NCBI GenBank assembly: GCA_020630975.1
Contig: JAHDID010000038.1
Coordinates: 1-58,352 of the forward strand
Direction of reading: 5' to 3'
Length of the DNA: 58,352 nucleotides
Source: Verrucomicrobiota bacterium
Lineage (GTDB): Bacteria > Verrucomicrobiota > Verrucomicrobiia > Verrucomicrobiales > DEV007
The position numbers and the translations under genes were made by a program. Below are positions 1-9,166 of the stretch, piece after piece (positions within the stretch are counted from its first letter, which is position 1; every line of letters starts with the position of its first letter). The notes under the pieces were generated by a model that had not been told where the DNA came from, did not search any database, and worked only from the letters and a program-made list of their open reading frames with translations.

Positions 1-61
1 CAGTTGGTAGAGCAGTTGGCTTTTAACCAATTGGTCCTGGGTTCGAGTCCCAGTCTGTCCA
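1..61 (+). tRNA. tRNA-Lys (UUU), 5' end cut by window edge
   Basis: The anticodon loop CTTTTAA is closed by a GTTGG/CCAAT stem, giving anticodon TTT. The T arm CTGGG-TTCGAGT-CCCAG and the 3' acceptor strand TCTGTCC with discriminator A follow. About 14 nt of the 5' acceptor and D stem lie outside the window. CCA is not encoded. Confidence 0.93.
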
Positions 62-173
62 TACCTTTCCCACCTGCGGGATGCTCATCCTCCACACATC
101 TCTTTGGAGATCTGACGCAAGCGCGCTTACTCTTTCTCGTAGGCTTCTTATGATTAGCTGATAATCTGTTTCC

Positions 174-2927
174 ATGATCAGCCCAATCCTCAGAGATATC
201 TTTCTCCTGAGTCTACTCATGGCTGTATCTCTAGCGCTATCGACCGCTGCCGAGTCATCGACACGAGCCGATTTTTTCGAGAAACAGATCCGACCACTTT
301 TGATCGCAGAGTGCTACGAGTGCCATAGCCAGGAGAGCGGCAAAGCAAAAGGCGGTTTGGTTCTCGATACCAAAGCAGGATGGGAAGTTGGTGGCGACTC
401 CGGCCCCACTATCACCCCTGGCGATCCTGATGATAGCCTACTGATGCAAGCGGTCTCTTATCAGAGCCAAGATCTGCAGATGCCACCCAAGACCCGTCTG
501 ACCGATGAGGAAATCGCCTCCTTGCACCGTTGGGTTGCAGACGGTGCATTCGATCCCCGAGACTCCGAGCCTGCTCAGCCAGCGCACACTGCACCCACCG
601 GACTATCTCTTGAGGCAGGCCGACAGTTTCATTCCTTTCGCCGTCTCTCTCTACCAAAGATCCCCGAGCCTAGCGATCCTACTTTAGCCCGAAATCCGAT
701 CGACCACTTCCTACTGTCCAGACTCGACGAGCATCAGATAACACCCGCTCCATTAGCAGATCGACGTACGCTCATCCGCCGTGCCTTCATCGACCTAATA
801 GGCCTGCCACCACTAGTCCAGCAGCTCGATCACTACAGCTCATTGCCCGACTATTATCCCCTGCTCATCGATGACCTACTCGACTCACCTCGCTATGGAG
901 AGCGCTGGGGCCGACACTGGCTAGATGTCGCCAGATACGCCGACTCCAATGGCCTCGACGAAAACCATACCTATGGCCAAGCGTGGCGCTATCGCGACTA
1001 CGTGATCGATAGTTTCAACCGAGACAAACCATTCGACCAATTTCTAATCGAGCAGCTCGCCGGCGACCTGATCGAATACAGCAACAACGAAACCAAAACT
1101 GGCACGGGCTTTTTAGCACTCGGCGGCCGACTGCTCGCCGAGCGCGATATGGCCAAACTGGAAATGGACGTCATCGATGAGCAAATCGATAGCACTGGCA
1201 AAGCCTTTCTCGGTCTCACTCTCGGCTGCGCTCGCTGCCACGATCACAAATTCGACCCGATCACACAGGCCGACTACTACTCACTGGCCGCTATCTTTAA
1301 AAGCACCGAAAACTTCACCACTACCGATACCGGAAATAAGCGCCATTGGTATGAGCACGCGATCGGCACACCCGCCGAGATAGCCAAACACAGTGCTATC
1401 GACACTGAAATCAAGGAACTGCGACGGGCAGCCGCCAACTACAAACAAAAGCAAACGGTGAAGCTCCGCGTAGCGGCTAGAGAGCGTGCCACCGACTACC
1501 TACTCGCTTGCCTAGATCTCCCCTTCGATGCTACACTCAGCGATGCCCGTGCTGTAGCCGAGCCTCTAGATCTGCATCCTCGCATTCTGCACCACGCACG
1601 CACCCATCTCGAGTACCGGCGCGATGATTTGGCCGTTACCCATTGGCATCATTTCGCCGCTCAACAAGATCGCGAAGGGCTAGTTACTTTCTATACCAAA
1701 AAATTCGCCCAAGCGATCGATGCCTACTCGAAAGCGAGAAAAAACAATCCCAAAGCACAACGCCTAGATGATCCTGAACTAGAGGCCTACCGTATCGCCT
1801 ACTACGATACTGCCGGTCTACTAGCTGTCCCTACCAAACCTAGCCATGCCTTTGATAAAGAAACCCTAGCCGAGTATGAGACCCTACGCCTAAAGGCGAT
1901 CGACTTCGAGAGCCAAGCCTACGATGCACCCGCTATCATGGGAGTATCCGAAGCCGCCGAAACAGTCGACGAAATCCCTATCGCCATACGCGGCAGCCAC
2001 ACCAATCTCGGCAAATCGGTAGCCAAAGCCGTGCCAGCAGTGTTTCACAAGACCACAACTTTCTCATCTGGGCGTAGCGGTCGATTAGAACTAGCCAAAT
2101 GGATGACACAACTAGATAGCGCGCTTGCTGCCAAAGTCTATGTCAATCGGGTTTGGGCTTGGCATTTCGGCACTGGCCTAGTCGACACCCCAGACAATTT
2201 TGGCGTGTTAGGCAGAGCACCGAGCCACCCCGAGCTCTTGGATTGGTTGACCCATTGGTTTATCGATAGCGGCTGGAGCACCAAATCTCTACACAAACTG
2301 ATCATGCAGTCGAGATTTTACCAACACTCATCACACCACCCTGCCGCCCAACCCTTATCTGAACTAGATCCCGAAAACCGCTGGCTTGCCTACTACCCGA
2401 CACGCCGACTGCAGGCAGAGGCCATCCGCGACTCTATCCTCCATGTATCCGGCAGACTGGATCTGACTCAGGGAGGTAAAACGCTACAGCTGCGAAACCG
2501 GCAAATTGTCTTCGACCACACTTCCGTCGATCGGGCTCAATATGGCTCGACACGCAGATCCGTCTACCTACCTGTGGTGCGCAACCATCTATGCTCGCTA
2601 TTCGAACAATTTGACTTTCCCGATCCGACCATGGTCACTGGCCAACGAAACATCACCACCGTAGCACCCCAGGCACTCTACCTGATGAACTCCGAGATGG
2701 TCACCCGATCAGCCGAAACCTTGGCAAAACAAGTAATCGAAGAACACGCTACCTTATCCATCGATAAAAGGGTCGACCACATCTACCACTCAGTTTTAGG
2801 GCGATCGCCTATCCCCGACGAACTAAAGCTAGCTAAAACTTTCCTAACAGCAGCGGACAACTTAGAGACCTGGACGCTATTCTGCCAAAGCCTCCTGATG
2901 TCGAATGAGTTTCTCTACCTGAATTGA
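174..2927 (+). CDS. PSCyt1-DUF1549-DUF1553 secreted cytochrome-type protein
   Basis: This 917-residue protein begins with a signal peptide (about residues 1-26). A cytochrome-c-like PSCyt1 domain follows, with CYECH at residues 47-51 and a likely axial Met in QMPPK near residue 103. The middle holds a DUF1549 (PSCyt2) domain with a second haem-like motif CARCHDH near residue 352, and the C-terminus is DUF1553 (PSD1). The family is abundant in Planctomycetota and Verrucomicrobiota. Its chemistry is not established, but it is usually found with DUF1501 proteins and linked to polysaccharide or sulfated-glycan use. The DUF1501 partner begins 12 bp downstream, so the two form an operon. The ATG fits the signal peptide directly. 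Confidence 0.9.
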   Translation: MISPILRDIFLLSLLMAVSLALSTAAESSTRADFFEKQIRPLLIAECYECHSQESGKAKGGLVLDTKAGWEVGGDSGPTITPGDPDDSLLMQAVSYQSQDLQMPPKTRLTDEEIASLHRWVADGAFDPRDSEPAQPAHTAPTGLSLEAGRQFHSFRRLSLPKIPEPSDPTLARNPIDHFLLSRLDEHQITPAPLADRRTLIRRAFIDLIGLPPLVQQLDHYSSLPDYYPLLIDDLLDSPRYGERWGRHWLDVARYADSNGLDENHTYGQAWRYRDYVIDSFNRDKPFDQFLIEQLAGDLIEYSNNETKTGTGFLALGGRLLAERDMAKLEMDVIDEQIDSTGKAFLGLTLGCARCHDHKFDPITQADYYSLAAIFKSTENFTTTDTGNKRHWYEHAIGTPAEIAKHSAIDTEIKELRRAAANYKQKQTVKLRVAARERATDYLLACLDLPFDATLSDARAVAEPLDLHPRILHHARTHLEYRRDDLAVTHWHHFAAQQDREGLVTFYTKKFAQAIDAYSKARKNNPKAQRLDDPELEAYRIAYYDTAGLLAVPTKPSHAFDKETLAEYETLRLKAIDFESQAYDAPAIMGVSEAAETVDEIPIAIRGSHTNLGKSVAKAVPAVFHKTTTFSSGRSGRLELAKWMTQLDSALAAKVYVNRVWAWHFGTGLVDTPDNFGVLGRAPSHPELLDWLTHWFIDSGWSTKSLHKLIMQSRFYQHSSHHPAAQPLSELDPENRWLAYYPTRRLQAEAIRDSILHVSGRLDLTQGGKTLQLRNRQIVFDHTSVDRAQYGSTRRSVYLPVVRNHLCSLFEQFDFPDPTMVTGQRNITTVAPQALYLMNSEMVTRSAETLAKQVIEEHATLSIDKRVDHIYHSVLGRSPIPDELKLAKTFLTAADNLETWTLFCQSLLMSNEFLYLN

Positions 2928-2939
2928 TCGAGTTCACTT

Positions 2940-4310
2940 ATGGATAGGCGCACATTACTACAGCGATACGCAACAGGGTTTGGCCATCTGGCCTTCATAT
3001 CGCTATTACGAGCTGAGTCCCCTCACCTACCCACCATCGCACCTCGCGCCAAAAGAGTTGTGTTTTTATTTATGAAAGGCGGGCCTTCGGGCATCGATAC
3101 TTTCGACCCCAAACCCCAACTGGATAAAGACCATGGCAAGCCCCCACCTTTCGCTCTACCCAAAATCACTTTCGCTAAGCAAGGCAATCTACTGAAATCC
3201 CCCTGGCGCTTTCGTCAATATGGACAAAGCGGACTCCCCGTGAGCGATCTCTTTCCTCACGTGGCCAAACACGCCGATGATCTTTGCGTGTTACGCTCGG
3301 TCCACGGCACTAATACCGCCCACGGCGCTGCCCTACTTAAACTACACACTGGTAGCGATACTTTCGTCCGCCCCAGCCTAGGAGCGTGGACTGTCTACGG
3401 CCTAGGCTCAGATAACGCAAATCTCCCAGCATTCGTCACGATCTGCCCGACTCTGGCGCACGGCGGTGTCACCAATTGGGGAGCGGCCTTCCTCCCTGCA
3501 CACTGCCAAGGCACCCCGATCGGCAACGCCAGTCAGGCGGCAGAGCACGTCCGAGTGAAAGATATCGCCAACAGCCGAGACCTCGACCGGCACACCCAGC
3601 GCCAGCAGCTAAACCTATTTCGCTCGCTCAATGAGATCCATCTCCACCAACACCCCTCTCAAGAGAAAGTGCTCAGAGAACGCTTGGATTCCTTTGAGCT
3701 AGCCTACCGCATGCAGAGCGAGATGCCTGATGTCCAGACTCTAGATAAAGAAAGCTCAGCCACCAAGCGGCTGTATGGTATAGACGATCCGGTCACTGCA
3801 GATTTTGGCCACCAGTGCCTGATGGCTCGACGATTCCTAGAGCGAGGTGTGCGCTTTGTCCAAGTCACTCACAGCGATAGTGAAGTACAGTGGGATCAGC
3901 ACTCGAATCTCTACCAAGGCCACACCAAAAACGCCGCCGAAGTCGATAAACCCATCGCCGGCTTCCTCACCGACCTCAAATCTCGTGGCTTACTGGATGA
4001 CACCCTCGTACTCTGGGGTGGCGAGTTCGGCCGCACACCTACCGCCCAGGGGACCAATGGTCGCGATCACAATCCCCACGGATTCACCATGTGGATGGCC
4101 GGCGGCGGGGTAAAAGGAGGCATGGCCTACGGTGCCACCGATGAGTATGGCTACTACGCAGTGGAGAACAAAATGCACATCCACGATCTACACGCCACGA
4201 TCCTACATCTACTCGGTATCGACCACGAGCAGCTTACCTATCGCTATGGCGGCAGAGACTTCCGACTGACGGATGTCTACGGACACGTCGCGCACGATAT
4301 CCTGGCCTGA
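2940..4310 (+). CDS. DUF1501 family protein, partner of the upstream DUF1553 gene
   Basis: This 456-residue protein has the DUF1501 fold, related to sulfatases and alkaline phosphatases. Characteristic segments are FLFMKGGPSGIDTFDPKP near residue 42, the GGEFGRTPTAQG motif near residue 360 and a DHNPHGFTMWMAGGG motif just after it. The N-terminus (MDRRTLLQRYATGFGHLAF) looks like an export signal of the short RR type. It follows the DUF1553 gene by 12 bp and is surely co-transcribed with it. Family members are exported proteins of unproven activity that occur with DUF1549/DUF1553 partners. The function is inferred from this pairing only. Confidence 0.88.
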   Translation: MDRRTLLQRYATGFGHLAFISLLRAESPHLPTIAPRAKRVVFLFMKGGPSGIDTFDPKPQLDKDHGKPPPFALPKITFAKQGNLLKSPWRFRQYGQSGLPVSDLFPHVAKHADDLCVLRSVHGTNTAHGAALLKLHTGSDTFVRPSLGAWTVYGLGSDNANLPAFVTICPTLAHGGVTNWGAAFLPAHCQGTPIGNASQAAEHVRVKDIANSRDLDRHTQRQQLNLFRSLNEIHLHQHPSQEKVLRERLDSFELAYRMQSEMPDVQTLDKESSATKRLYGIDDPVTADFGHQCLMARRFLERGVRFVQVTHSDSEVQWDQHSNLYQGHTKNAAEVDKPIAGFLTDLKSRGLLDDTLVLWGGEFGRTPTAQGTNGRDHNPHGFTMWMAGGGVKGGMAYGATDEYGYYAVENKMHIHDLHATILHLLGIDHEQLTYRYGGRDFRLTDVYGHVAHDILA

Positions 4311-4387
4311 GCCTGACATATCTTTTACAACTTCATGACAAATGACTGACCAATTGAGGTGTATCTTCCCCCATGCTGGTTAGGTCT

Positions 4388-5743
4388 ATGAAAAACCTAT
4401 TCTTATATCTCACATCGCTCGCCTTCTTGGTCACTCCCGCTCTGGCCAAACAAGTCCAGCTGGAAGCCGCGCTCGCCAATCCGCTACTCAAATCTGGGCA
4501 AACCAATAAGACCTTTCTCAAAGTTGGGCTGACCGGATTCGCCCTGGAAGCTGATCAGGAACGAACGCCGGTAAATGTGGCCCTCGTCATCGATCGATCG
4601 ACATCCATGAGTGGCGGCAAAATCGCCCAAGCCCGCGACGCGGCTCGACTGGCTGTGCAGCGTCTCGGCGCAGAAGACATCGTCTCCATCGTCGCCTATG
4701 ACAATAGTGTAGAGATCCTAGTGCCCGCCACCAAGCTCACCGACAAAACGCCCGTGCTAAAAGCGATCGAAAAACTCGAGCCGACCGGCAATACCGCGCT
4801 CTTCGCCGGAGTCAGTAAAGGAGCCGATGAACTGCGCAAATTTTTCTCCAAGGAGAAGGTCAATCGAGTGCTACTACTCTCCGATGGCCAGGCCAATGTC
4901 GGCCCGCGCAGCCCAGGTGAACTCGGCGAGCTCGGCGCTTCGCTGGTGAAGGAAGGTATCTCGGTGAGCACAATCGGCCTCGGCCTCGGCTACAATGAAG
5001 ACCTAATGGCCAATCTCGCCAGCAAGAGCGATGGCAACCATGTCTTCGTCGAAAACGAGGTCGATCTAGTCGCCGCATTCGATCGTGAGTTTGGCGATAT
5101 CCTCAGTATCGTCGCCCAGGAAGTCGTCGTGACCATGGACTTCCTACCCGGCGTAAAACCGCTGCGCGTGATCGGTAGAGAAGCCGACATCGCCGGCCAG
5201 CAAGTCACTACCATGATGAACCAGCTCTACAGCGAGCAGGAAAAATACGTGGTCGTAGAGGTCGAGGTAGAGTCGGGCAAAGTCGATGAAACCCGCCGCG
5301 TGGCCGATGTCGCAGTCAGCTATGCCAATCTCGCCACCCTGACACCCGATCGCCTCACCAGCGAGCTATCAGTGAGATTCAGCGACCAGGCAGAGGTCGT
5401 AGAGGCTCAGGCCAATGCTCCTGTGATGGCAGCATGCGTTCTCCTAGTAGCGACTGAGAATAATGAGCAAGCGATGCAGCTGCGGGATAAAGGTGACATC
5501 GCCGGTGCGAAGCAGGCTCTATTCGATAATGCAGCCTATCTCGAGTCCAGTGCCCATAAATGGGACTCCTCTGCACTGAAAGACTATGGCTTCAGTAATC
5601 TTAGTCAATCTGCGGCTATCGATAGTCCTGACTGGAGCGCTACACGAAAAAGAATGATCGAGTTGCAAATCGAAAACAATCGCCAAATCGGCCACGGCAG
5701 TGGCTTTGTTTTCCCCATCGACAACCAAAAGAAAACCAAGTGA
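4388..5743 (+). CDS. Secreted von Willebrand factor A domain protein
   Basis: A signal peptide (MKNLFLYLTSLAFLVTPALA) leads into a VWA domain. The MIDAS metal site is visible: DRSTSMSGG (DxSxS), then TGNTALFAG with the conserved Thr, then LLSDGQANVG with the second Asp. The C-terminal third matches the extra beta domain common in VWA proteins of the YfbK type. ATG 4388 is preferred over ATG 4373 because it opens directly on the signal peptide. The stop overlaps the GTG of the histidine kinase gene by 4 bp (GTGA), so translation is probably coupled. The protein may be the extracytoplasmic partner of the two-component system, but that is inference from gene order. Confidence 0.85.
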   Translation: MKNLFLYLTSLAFLVTPALAKQVQLEAALANPLLKSGQTNKTFLKVGLTGFALEADQERTPVNVALVIDRSTSMSGGKIAQARDAARLAVQRLGAEDIVSIVAYDNSVEILVPATKLTDKTPVLKAIEKLEPTGNTALFAGVSKGADELRKFFSKEKVNRVLLLSDGQANVGPRSPGELGELGASLVKEGISVSTIGLGLGYNEDLMANLASKSDGNHVFVENEVDLVAAFDREFGDILSIVAQEVVVTMDFLPGVKPLRVIGREADIAGQQVTTMMNQLYSEQEKYVVVEVEVESGKVDETRRVADVAVSYANLATLTPDRLTSELSVRFSDQAEVVEAQANAPVMAACVLLVATENNEQAMQLRDKGDIAGAKQALFDNAAYLESSAHKWDSSALKDYGFSNLSQSAAIDSPDWSATRKRMIELQIENNRQIGHGSGFVFPIDNQKKTK

Positions 5744-7284
5744 AGCACCGGTATCTAGTCGTTTTCCTCCTGCTCACCCTCGTCCCAGCCGGCCTCATCG
5801 TCTGGCTGGGCTGGCGGGTCAGTGCCGAGGAGCAGCATCGCACGCGGCGCGAGTTCATCGCCGTGATCGACGAGTCGCTGCAGACCCACCGGCAGATCAT
5901 CGAGGATCGATTAGCCGATCGCTTTACTGACTTGCTGCAGGTAGTAGAGACCGCACGCCTAGCTGATACCGCAGGCCGCCGAGAGCTAGCTAGGACTCAT
6001 CCCTGGGTACGCCAGTGCTTCGAGATCGGTCCTCGCGGCAGGATCGTCTTCCCCTCTCGATCGCAATTGACCGAAGCCGAGCAAAACTTCCTGATGCGGA
6101 CGGCTACGATATGGCAGGAGCGACAGCCTTTTCGCCTAGTCGATGAGTATGGCAGCCGGGCAGACAGCGGCTGGCATACTTGGTACTGGAGCGATGGACC
6201 ACACTACATCCTCTGGCTCTGGCACCCTGCTACCGATCATGTCTACGGTATCGAGGTCGAGCGCATGCGCCTAGTCTCCGAGGTGCTCGCTGCACTACCT
6301 ACCGAGGGCCAGCCCCATGTCTCCATCCCCAGCGAGGCACAGATCCAGCTACGCGATCCGTCGGGCCGAGTGGTCTACCGCTGGGGGCGGGCTGCAGTCG
6401 AGGCAGATGCCAGCCCCATCACATCGATCGCTCTAAACGCTCCCCTCACCTCGTGGACGCTCAGCTACTACACTGGCCGGATTATCACGACACGTCAGTT
6501 CTCTTCACAAACACTCATCAATACGCTAGCCATACTGCTCGGCACCCTGGCTCTACTCAGCGGACTGGCGATCTATTTCTACCGCTCGATGACCACGCAG
6601 ATGCGAGATGCCGCCCAGCGGGTGACCTTCGTCAATCAAGTCTCCCACGAGCTGAAGACTCCCCTCACCAATATCCGCATGTACGCTGAGCTCCTCGAGC
6701 GCAGCCTGGATCCCGATGACGAGCGGCGGCGCAAACATCTCGACGTGATCGTAGGCGAGAGCCAACGACTGAGCCGCCTGATCGGCAATGTGCTGACTTT
6801 CTCGAAATCGAAACAAGGCAAACTGAGCATCCACCCACAGACCGGCTGTATCGATGAAACCATCTGCCGCTTGATCGAACCCTTTCGACAGAAAGTAGGC
6901 GCCGACTTCTCGATCGAGCAGCAACTCGACGCCCAGGATGACTGCCAATTCGACTCCGATGTGCTCGAGCAGATCCTCACCAACCTTCTCAGCAATGTGG
7001 AGAAATACGCCATCTCCGGCGACTACCTATCGGTATCCAGTAGCCTCAGCGATGGCCTGTGCGAGATCCGAGTCACCGATCGAGGCCCCGGAGTCCCCAC
7101 GAGCAAACAGGAGCTCATCTTTCAGCCCTTCGAAAGACTCAGCGACAAGCTATCCGAAGCCGCTGGCACTGGTATCGGGCTGAGCATAGCCCGCAGCCTA
7201 GCTCGTCTACATGGGGGCGACCTCTCCTATCTGGCCACCGATTCAGGCTCCTGTTTCAAACTCACCCTACGCGTATCACCATGA
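5740..7284 (+). CDS. Membrane sensor histidine kinase
   Basis: The 514-residue protein has an N-terminal membrane segment (about 5-23), a roughly 240-residue extracytoplasmic sensor region and a second membrane segment near residues 255-280. The HisKA phospho-acceptor box VNQVSHELKTPLTN (His near residue 302) and a HATPase_c domain follow. N-box (EQILTNLLSNVEKYA), G1 (VTDRGPGVP) and G2 (GTGIGLSIA) motifs are all intact. The GTG start overlaps the VWA stop, and its own TGA overlaps the ATG of the response regulator (ATGA). The sensor region has no family I recognise. The three genes form one tightly coupled signalling operon. Confidence 0.92.
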   Translation: MKHRYLVVFLLLTLVPAGLIVWLGWRVSAEEQHRTRREFIAVIDESLQTHRQIIEDRLADRFTDLLQVVETARLADTAGRRELARTHPWVRQCFEIGPRGRIVFPSRSQLTEAEQNFLMRTATIWQERQPFRLVDEYGSRADSGWHTWYWSDGPHYILWLWHPATDHVYGIEVERMRLVSEVLAALPTEGQPHVSIPSEAQIQLRDPSGRVVYRWGRAAVEADASPITSIALNAPLTSWTLSYYTGRIITTRQFSSQTLINTLAILLGTLALLSGLAIYFYRSMTTQMRDAAQRVTFVNQVSHELKTPLTNIRMYAELLERSLDPDDERRRKHLDVIVGESQRLSRLIGNVLTFSKSKQGKLSIHPQTGCIDETICRLIEPFRQKVGADFSIEQQLDAQDDCQFDSDVLEQILTNLLSNVEKYAISGDYLSVSSSLSDGLCEIRVTDRGPGVPTSKQELIFQPFERLSDKLSEAAGTGIGLSIARSLARLHGGDLSYLATDSGSCFKLTLRVSP

Positions 7285-7973
7285 AAGTCCTAGTAGCAGA
7301 AGACGATCCTCATACCCGCGCAGGATTGGAAGAAATCCTGATCGAGGAGGGCTACCAGGTGATCGCCACAGCCGATGGTAGACAGGCCTGGCAAGCATTT
7401 CAGGATCACTCGCCAGACGTGGTCTGCCTAGATATCATGATGCCACACATGGATGGCTACGAAGTCTGCCGCAAGATCCGCCGCCAGACCGACGAGCCCG
7501 CGGTGCTATTTATCACCGCCAAATCCGAGGAAATCGATGCGGTGCTCGGCCTCGAGCTCGGTGCCGATGATTTCATCCAAAAGCCATTCGGCGTGAAAGA
7601 AGTCCTAGCCAGAATCCGGGCTGTCACCCGCCGGATCTACAAAAAACAATCCGCAGCCAACACAAAGGCCCTCCCCGATAGCTTCACCCTAGCAGACCTC
7701 AAAGTCGTACCCAGTGAACTACGTGGCTTTCGTGGTGATCAAGCCATCGAGCTCAGCCTGCGCGACCTACAGATCCTCAAATTTCTTCATCGCAACGAAG
7801 GCCGCGCCCTGTCGCGAGATTCCTTTTTCGATGAATGCTGGGGCTTCGACTACCTACCCAACAGTCGCACGCTAGACCAACACATCTCTCAACTGCGCAA
7901 AAAGATCGAGCTCGACCCCAAGTCCCCAGAGATCATCAAAACGGTGCACGGAGTAGGGTATCGCTACGGGTAA
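7281..7973 (+). CDS. OmpR-family response regulator
   Basis: The 230-residue protein has a receiver domain with the acidic pair EDD (residues 7-9), phospho-acceptor Asp51 in CLDIMMPH, the conserved Thr in FITAK and Lys in IQKPFG. It is followed by a winged-helix DNA-binding domain ending HGVGYRYG. The start chosen is ATG 7281, which overlaps the kinase stop by 4 bp and gives a full receiver. A longer in-frame reading upstream would only translate kinase sequence in another frame. It is the cognate regulator of the upstream kinase. Its targets are unknown; the VWA gene at the head of the operon is an obvious candidate. Confidence 0.93.
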   Translation: MKVLVAEDDPHTRAGLEEILIEEGYQVIATADGRQAWQAFQDHSPDVVCLDIMMPHMDGYEVCRKIRRQTDEPAVLFITAKSEEIDAVLGLELGADDFIQKPFGVKEVLARIRAVTRRIYKKQSAANTKALPDSFTLADLKVVPSELRGFRGDQAIELSLRDLQILKFLHRNEGRALSRDSFFDECWGFDYLPNSRTLDQHISQLRKKIELDPKSPEIIKTVHGVGYRYG

Positions 7974-8003
7974 AGAATGCTGCCCTGCAAAGCCTATCCG
8001 CCG

Positions 8004-8912
8004 CTAACCATGCTTCCGGCGATCTGCCGAGATGATACGGTCGATCTCACTGCGCTTCATCATCACAGCAGTAGACAGCGGCTTCATCTTCACCACCACA
8101 CCGAGGCGCATGGTGCTGAGCACACCGCAGAGACGACCTTCCTGATCGATCAGCGGTGAGCCACTGTCACCTTTGATCATAGGGATCGATGTGACGACTT
8201 TGTAGAAAGGCGTGCTACCGCCATCAGGCGCGACAATCGGCACCACTTCGCGAAACTTGCCACCCGCTTTCTCATGCATCCAGCCACCAGCAAAAAGTGT
8301 GGTGTTATGGCTGAGCGTCGCCGTGCGATACTCCAGCACCCGCGGCGTCTTGATATTGGCTTTCACGATCGCGAAGTCCGAATGCAGATCGCTATACACC
8401 ACACGACATTTCGCAGAGTCGATGTAGGTACGCTTGCCATCTGAAGTCGCATAGAGCACAAACGTATCCTCGTGTGATAGCACGTGAGCCACCGTGAGAA
8501 AGTATCCGTCTGAGGTGATCGGTGCACATGAGCCAAAGCCCGTCCCACCATTAGCGATCGGCACCGAAAAGCCCAAGGTCAATTCCCCCTGCTGATTGCC
8601 CCGAAAAGTCGCCAGATCTTCCTGAAACTGCTGGCTGCTGACATACTCACCACTCACCAACATACCTGAATGGAGCGTCAAAAAATCAGCCGCCGAAAAT
8701 TTTCCAGTCTGGGCATTTCTCAGCTCCGGCAGATTCACTTGAGCATCGATTCCCTCAGTATCGTAGCGCGCCAATGAGGCCAATTGGTCTCGGTGAGTAT
8801 TCGCCGGGACGAAGGCACAGCCTGACAACAAGACTGCACAGAGCAGGAGCATCAGCACGAGGCCTAGATGCTCACGTTTTGGGGTGTTTCGACGTTCCTG
8901 GGGTTCGCGCAT
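8004..8912 (-). CDS. Lipoprotein trypsin-like serine protease
   Basis: This protein of about 302 residues starts with a hydrophobic export segment ending in the lipobox LLSGC, so it should be a lipid-anchored envelope protein. The chymotrypsin-fold triad is visible: His in LTVAHVLSH, Asp in LHSDFAIVKAN and the nucleophile in KGDSGSPLID. There is no PDZ domain, so it is not a typical DegP/HtrA. It converges on the response-regulator gene with a 30-bp gap. The first residues before the hydrophobic core are unusually polar (EPQERRNTPKREH), so the start could be slightly further in. Substrates are unknown. Confidence 0.82.
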   Translation of the reverse strand: MREPQERRNTPKREHLGLVLMLLLCAVLLSGCAFVPANTHRDQLASLARYDTEGIDAQVNLPELRNAQTGKFSAADFLTLHSGMLVSGEYVSSQQFQEDLATFRGNQQGELTLGFSVPIANGGTGFGSCAPITSDGYFLTVAHVLSHEDTFVLYATSDGKRTYIDSAKCRVVYSDLHSDFAIVKANIKTPRVLEYRTATLSHNTTLFAGGWMHEKAGGKFREVVPIVAPDGGSTPFYKVVTSIPMIKGDSGSPLIDQEGRLCGVLSTMRLGVVVKMKPLSTAVMMKRSEIDRIISADRRKHG

Positions 8913-9069
8913 ATGGCAATTCTTAACTAATCCCGATTTTTACAAACGGTCAAGTGGCGAGAGGGGACGAATCACTTGGGGAATCATGTACAAAAACGAA
9001 CCAACTCCGCCAAATTTTAGCGTTGTTCGTCATTTCTTTCTCAATTTCAAACATTTTGGACATTTTCTC

Positions 9070-9098
9070 TTCACAGAATCGGGAAAGTTTCTTATAAC
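9070..9098 (+). promoter_or_regulatory. Candidate sigma-70 type promoter for the TPR gene
   Basis: TTCACA and TATAAC are separated by exactly 17 bp and each matches the housekeeping consensus at 5 of 6 positions. They lie about 70 bp upstream of the ATG at 9167 in an AT-rich 254-bp intergenic stretch between divergent genes. This is a consensus match only. Confidence 0.4.
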
Positions 9099-9166
9099 TA
9101 TAGTGACTTGGTCTCGACCCAACCCAGTCTTCCCTCCCCCACGAAACACCACACACACACCTAGGG

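Noticed and set aside
8922-8930. Third TTAACTAAT copy, near the protease gene start, considered as a shared operator with 22299-22342
   Set aside because: A 9-bp AT-rich word is expected by chance in AT-rich gaps; no further context matches.
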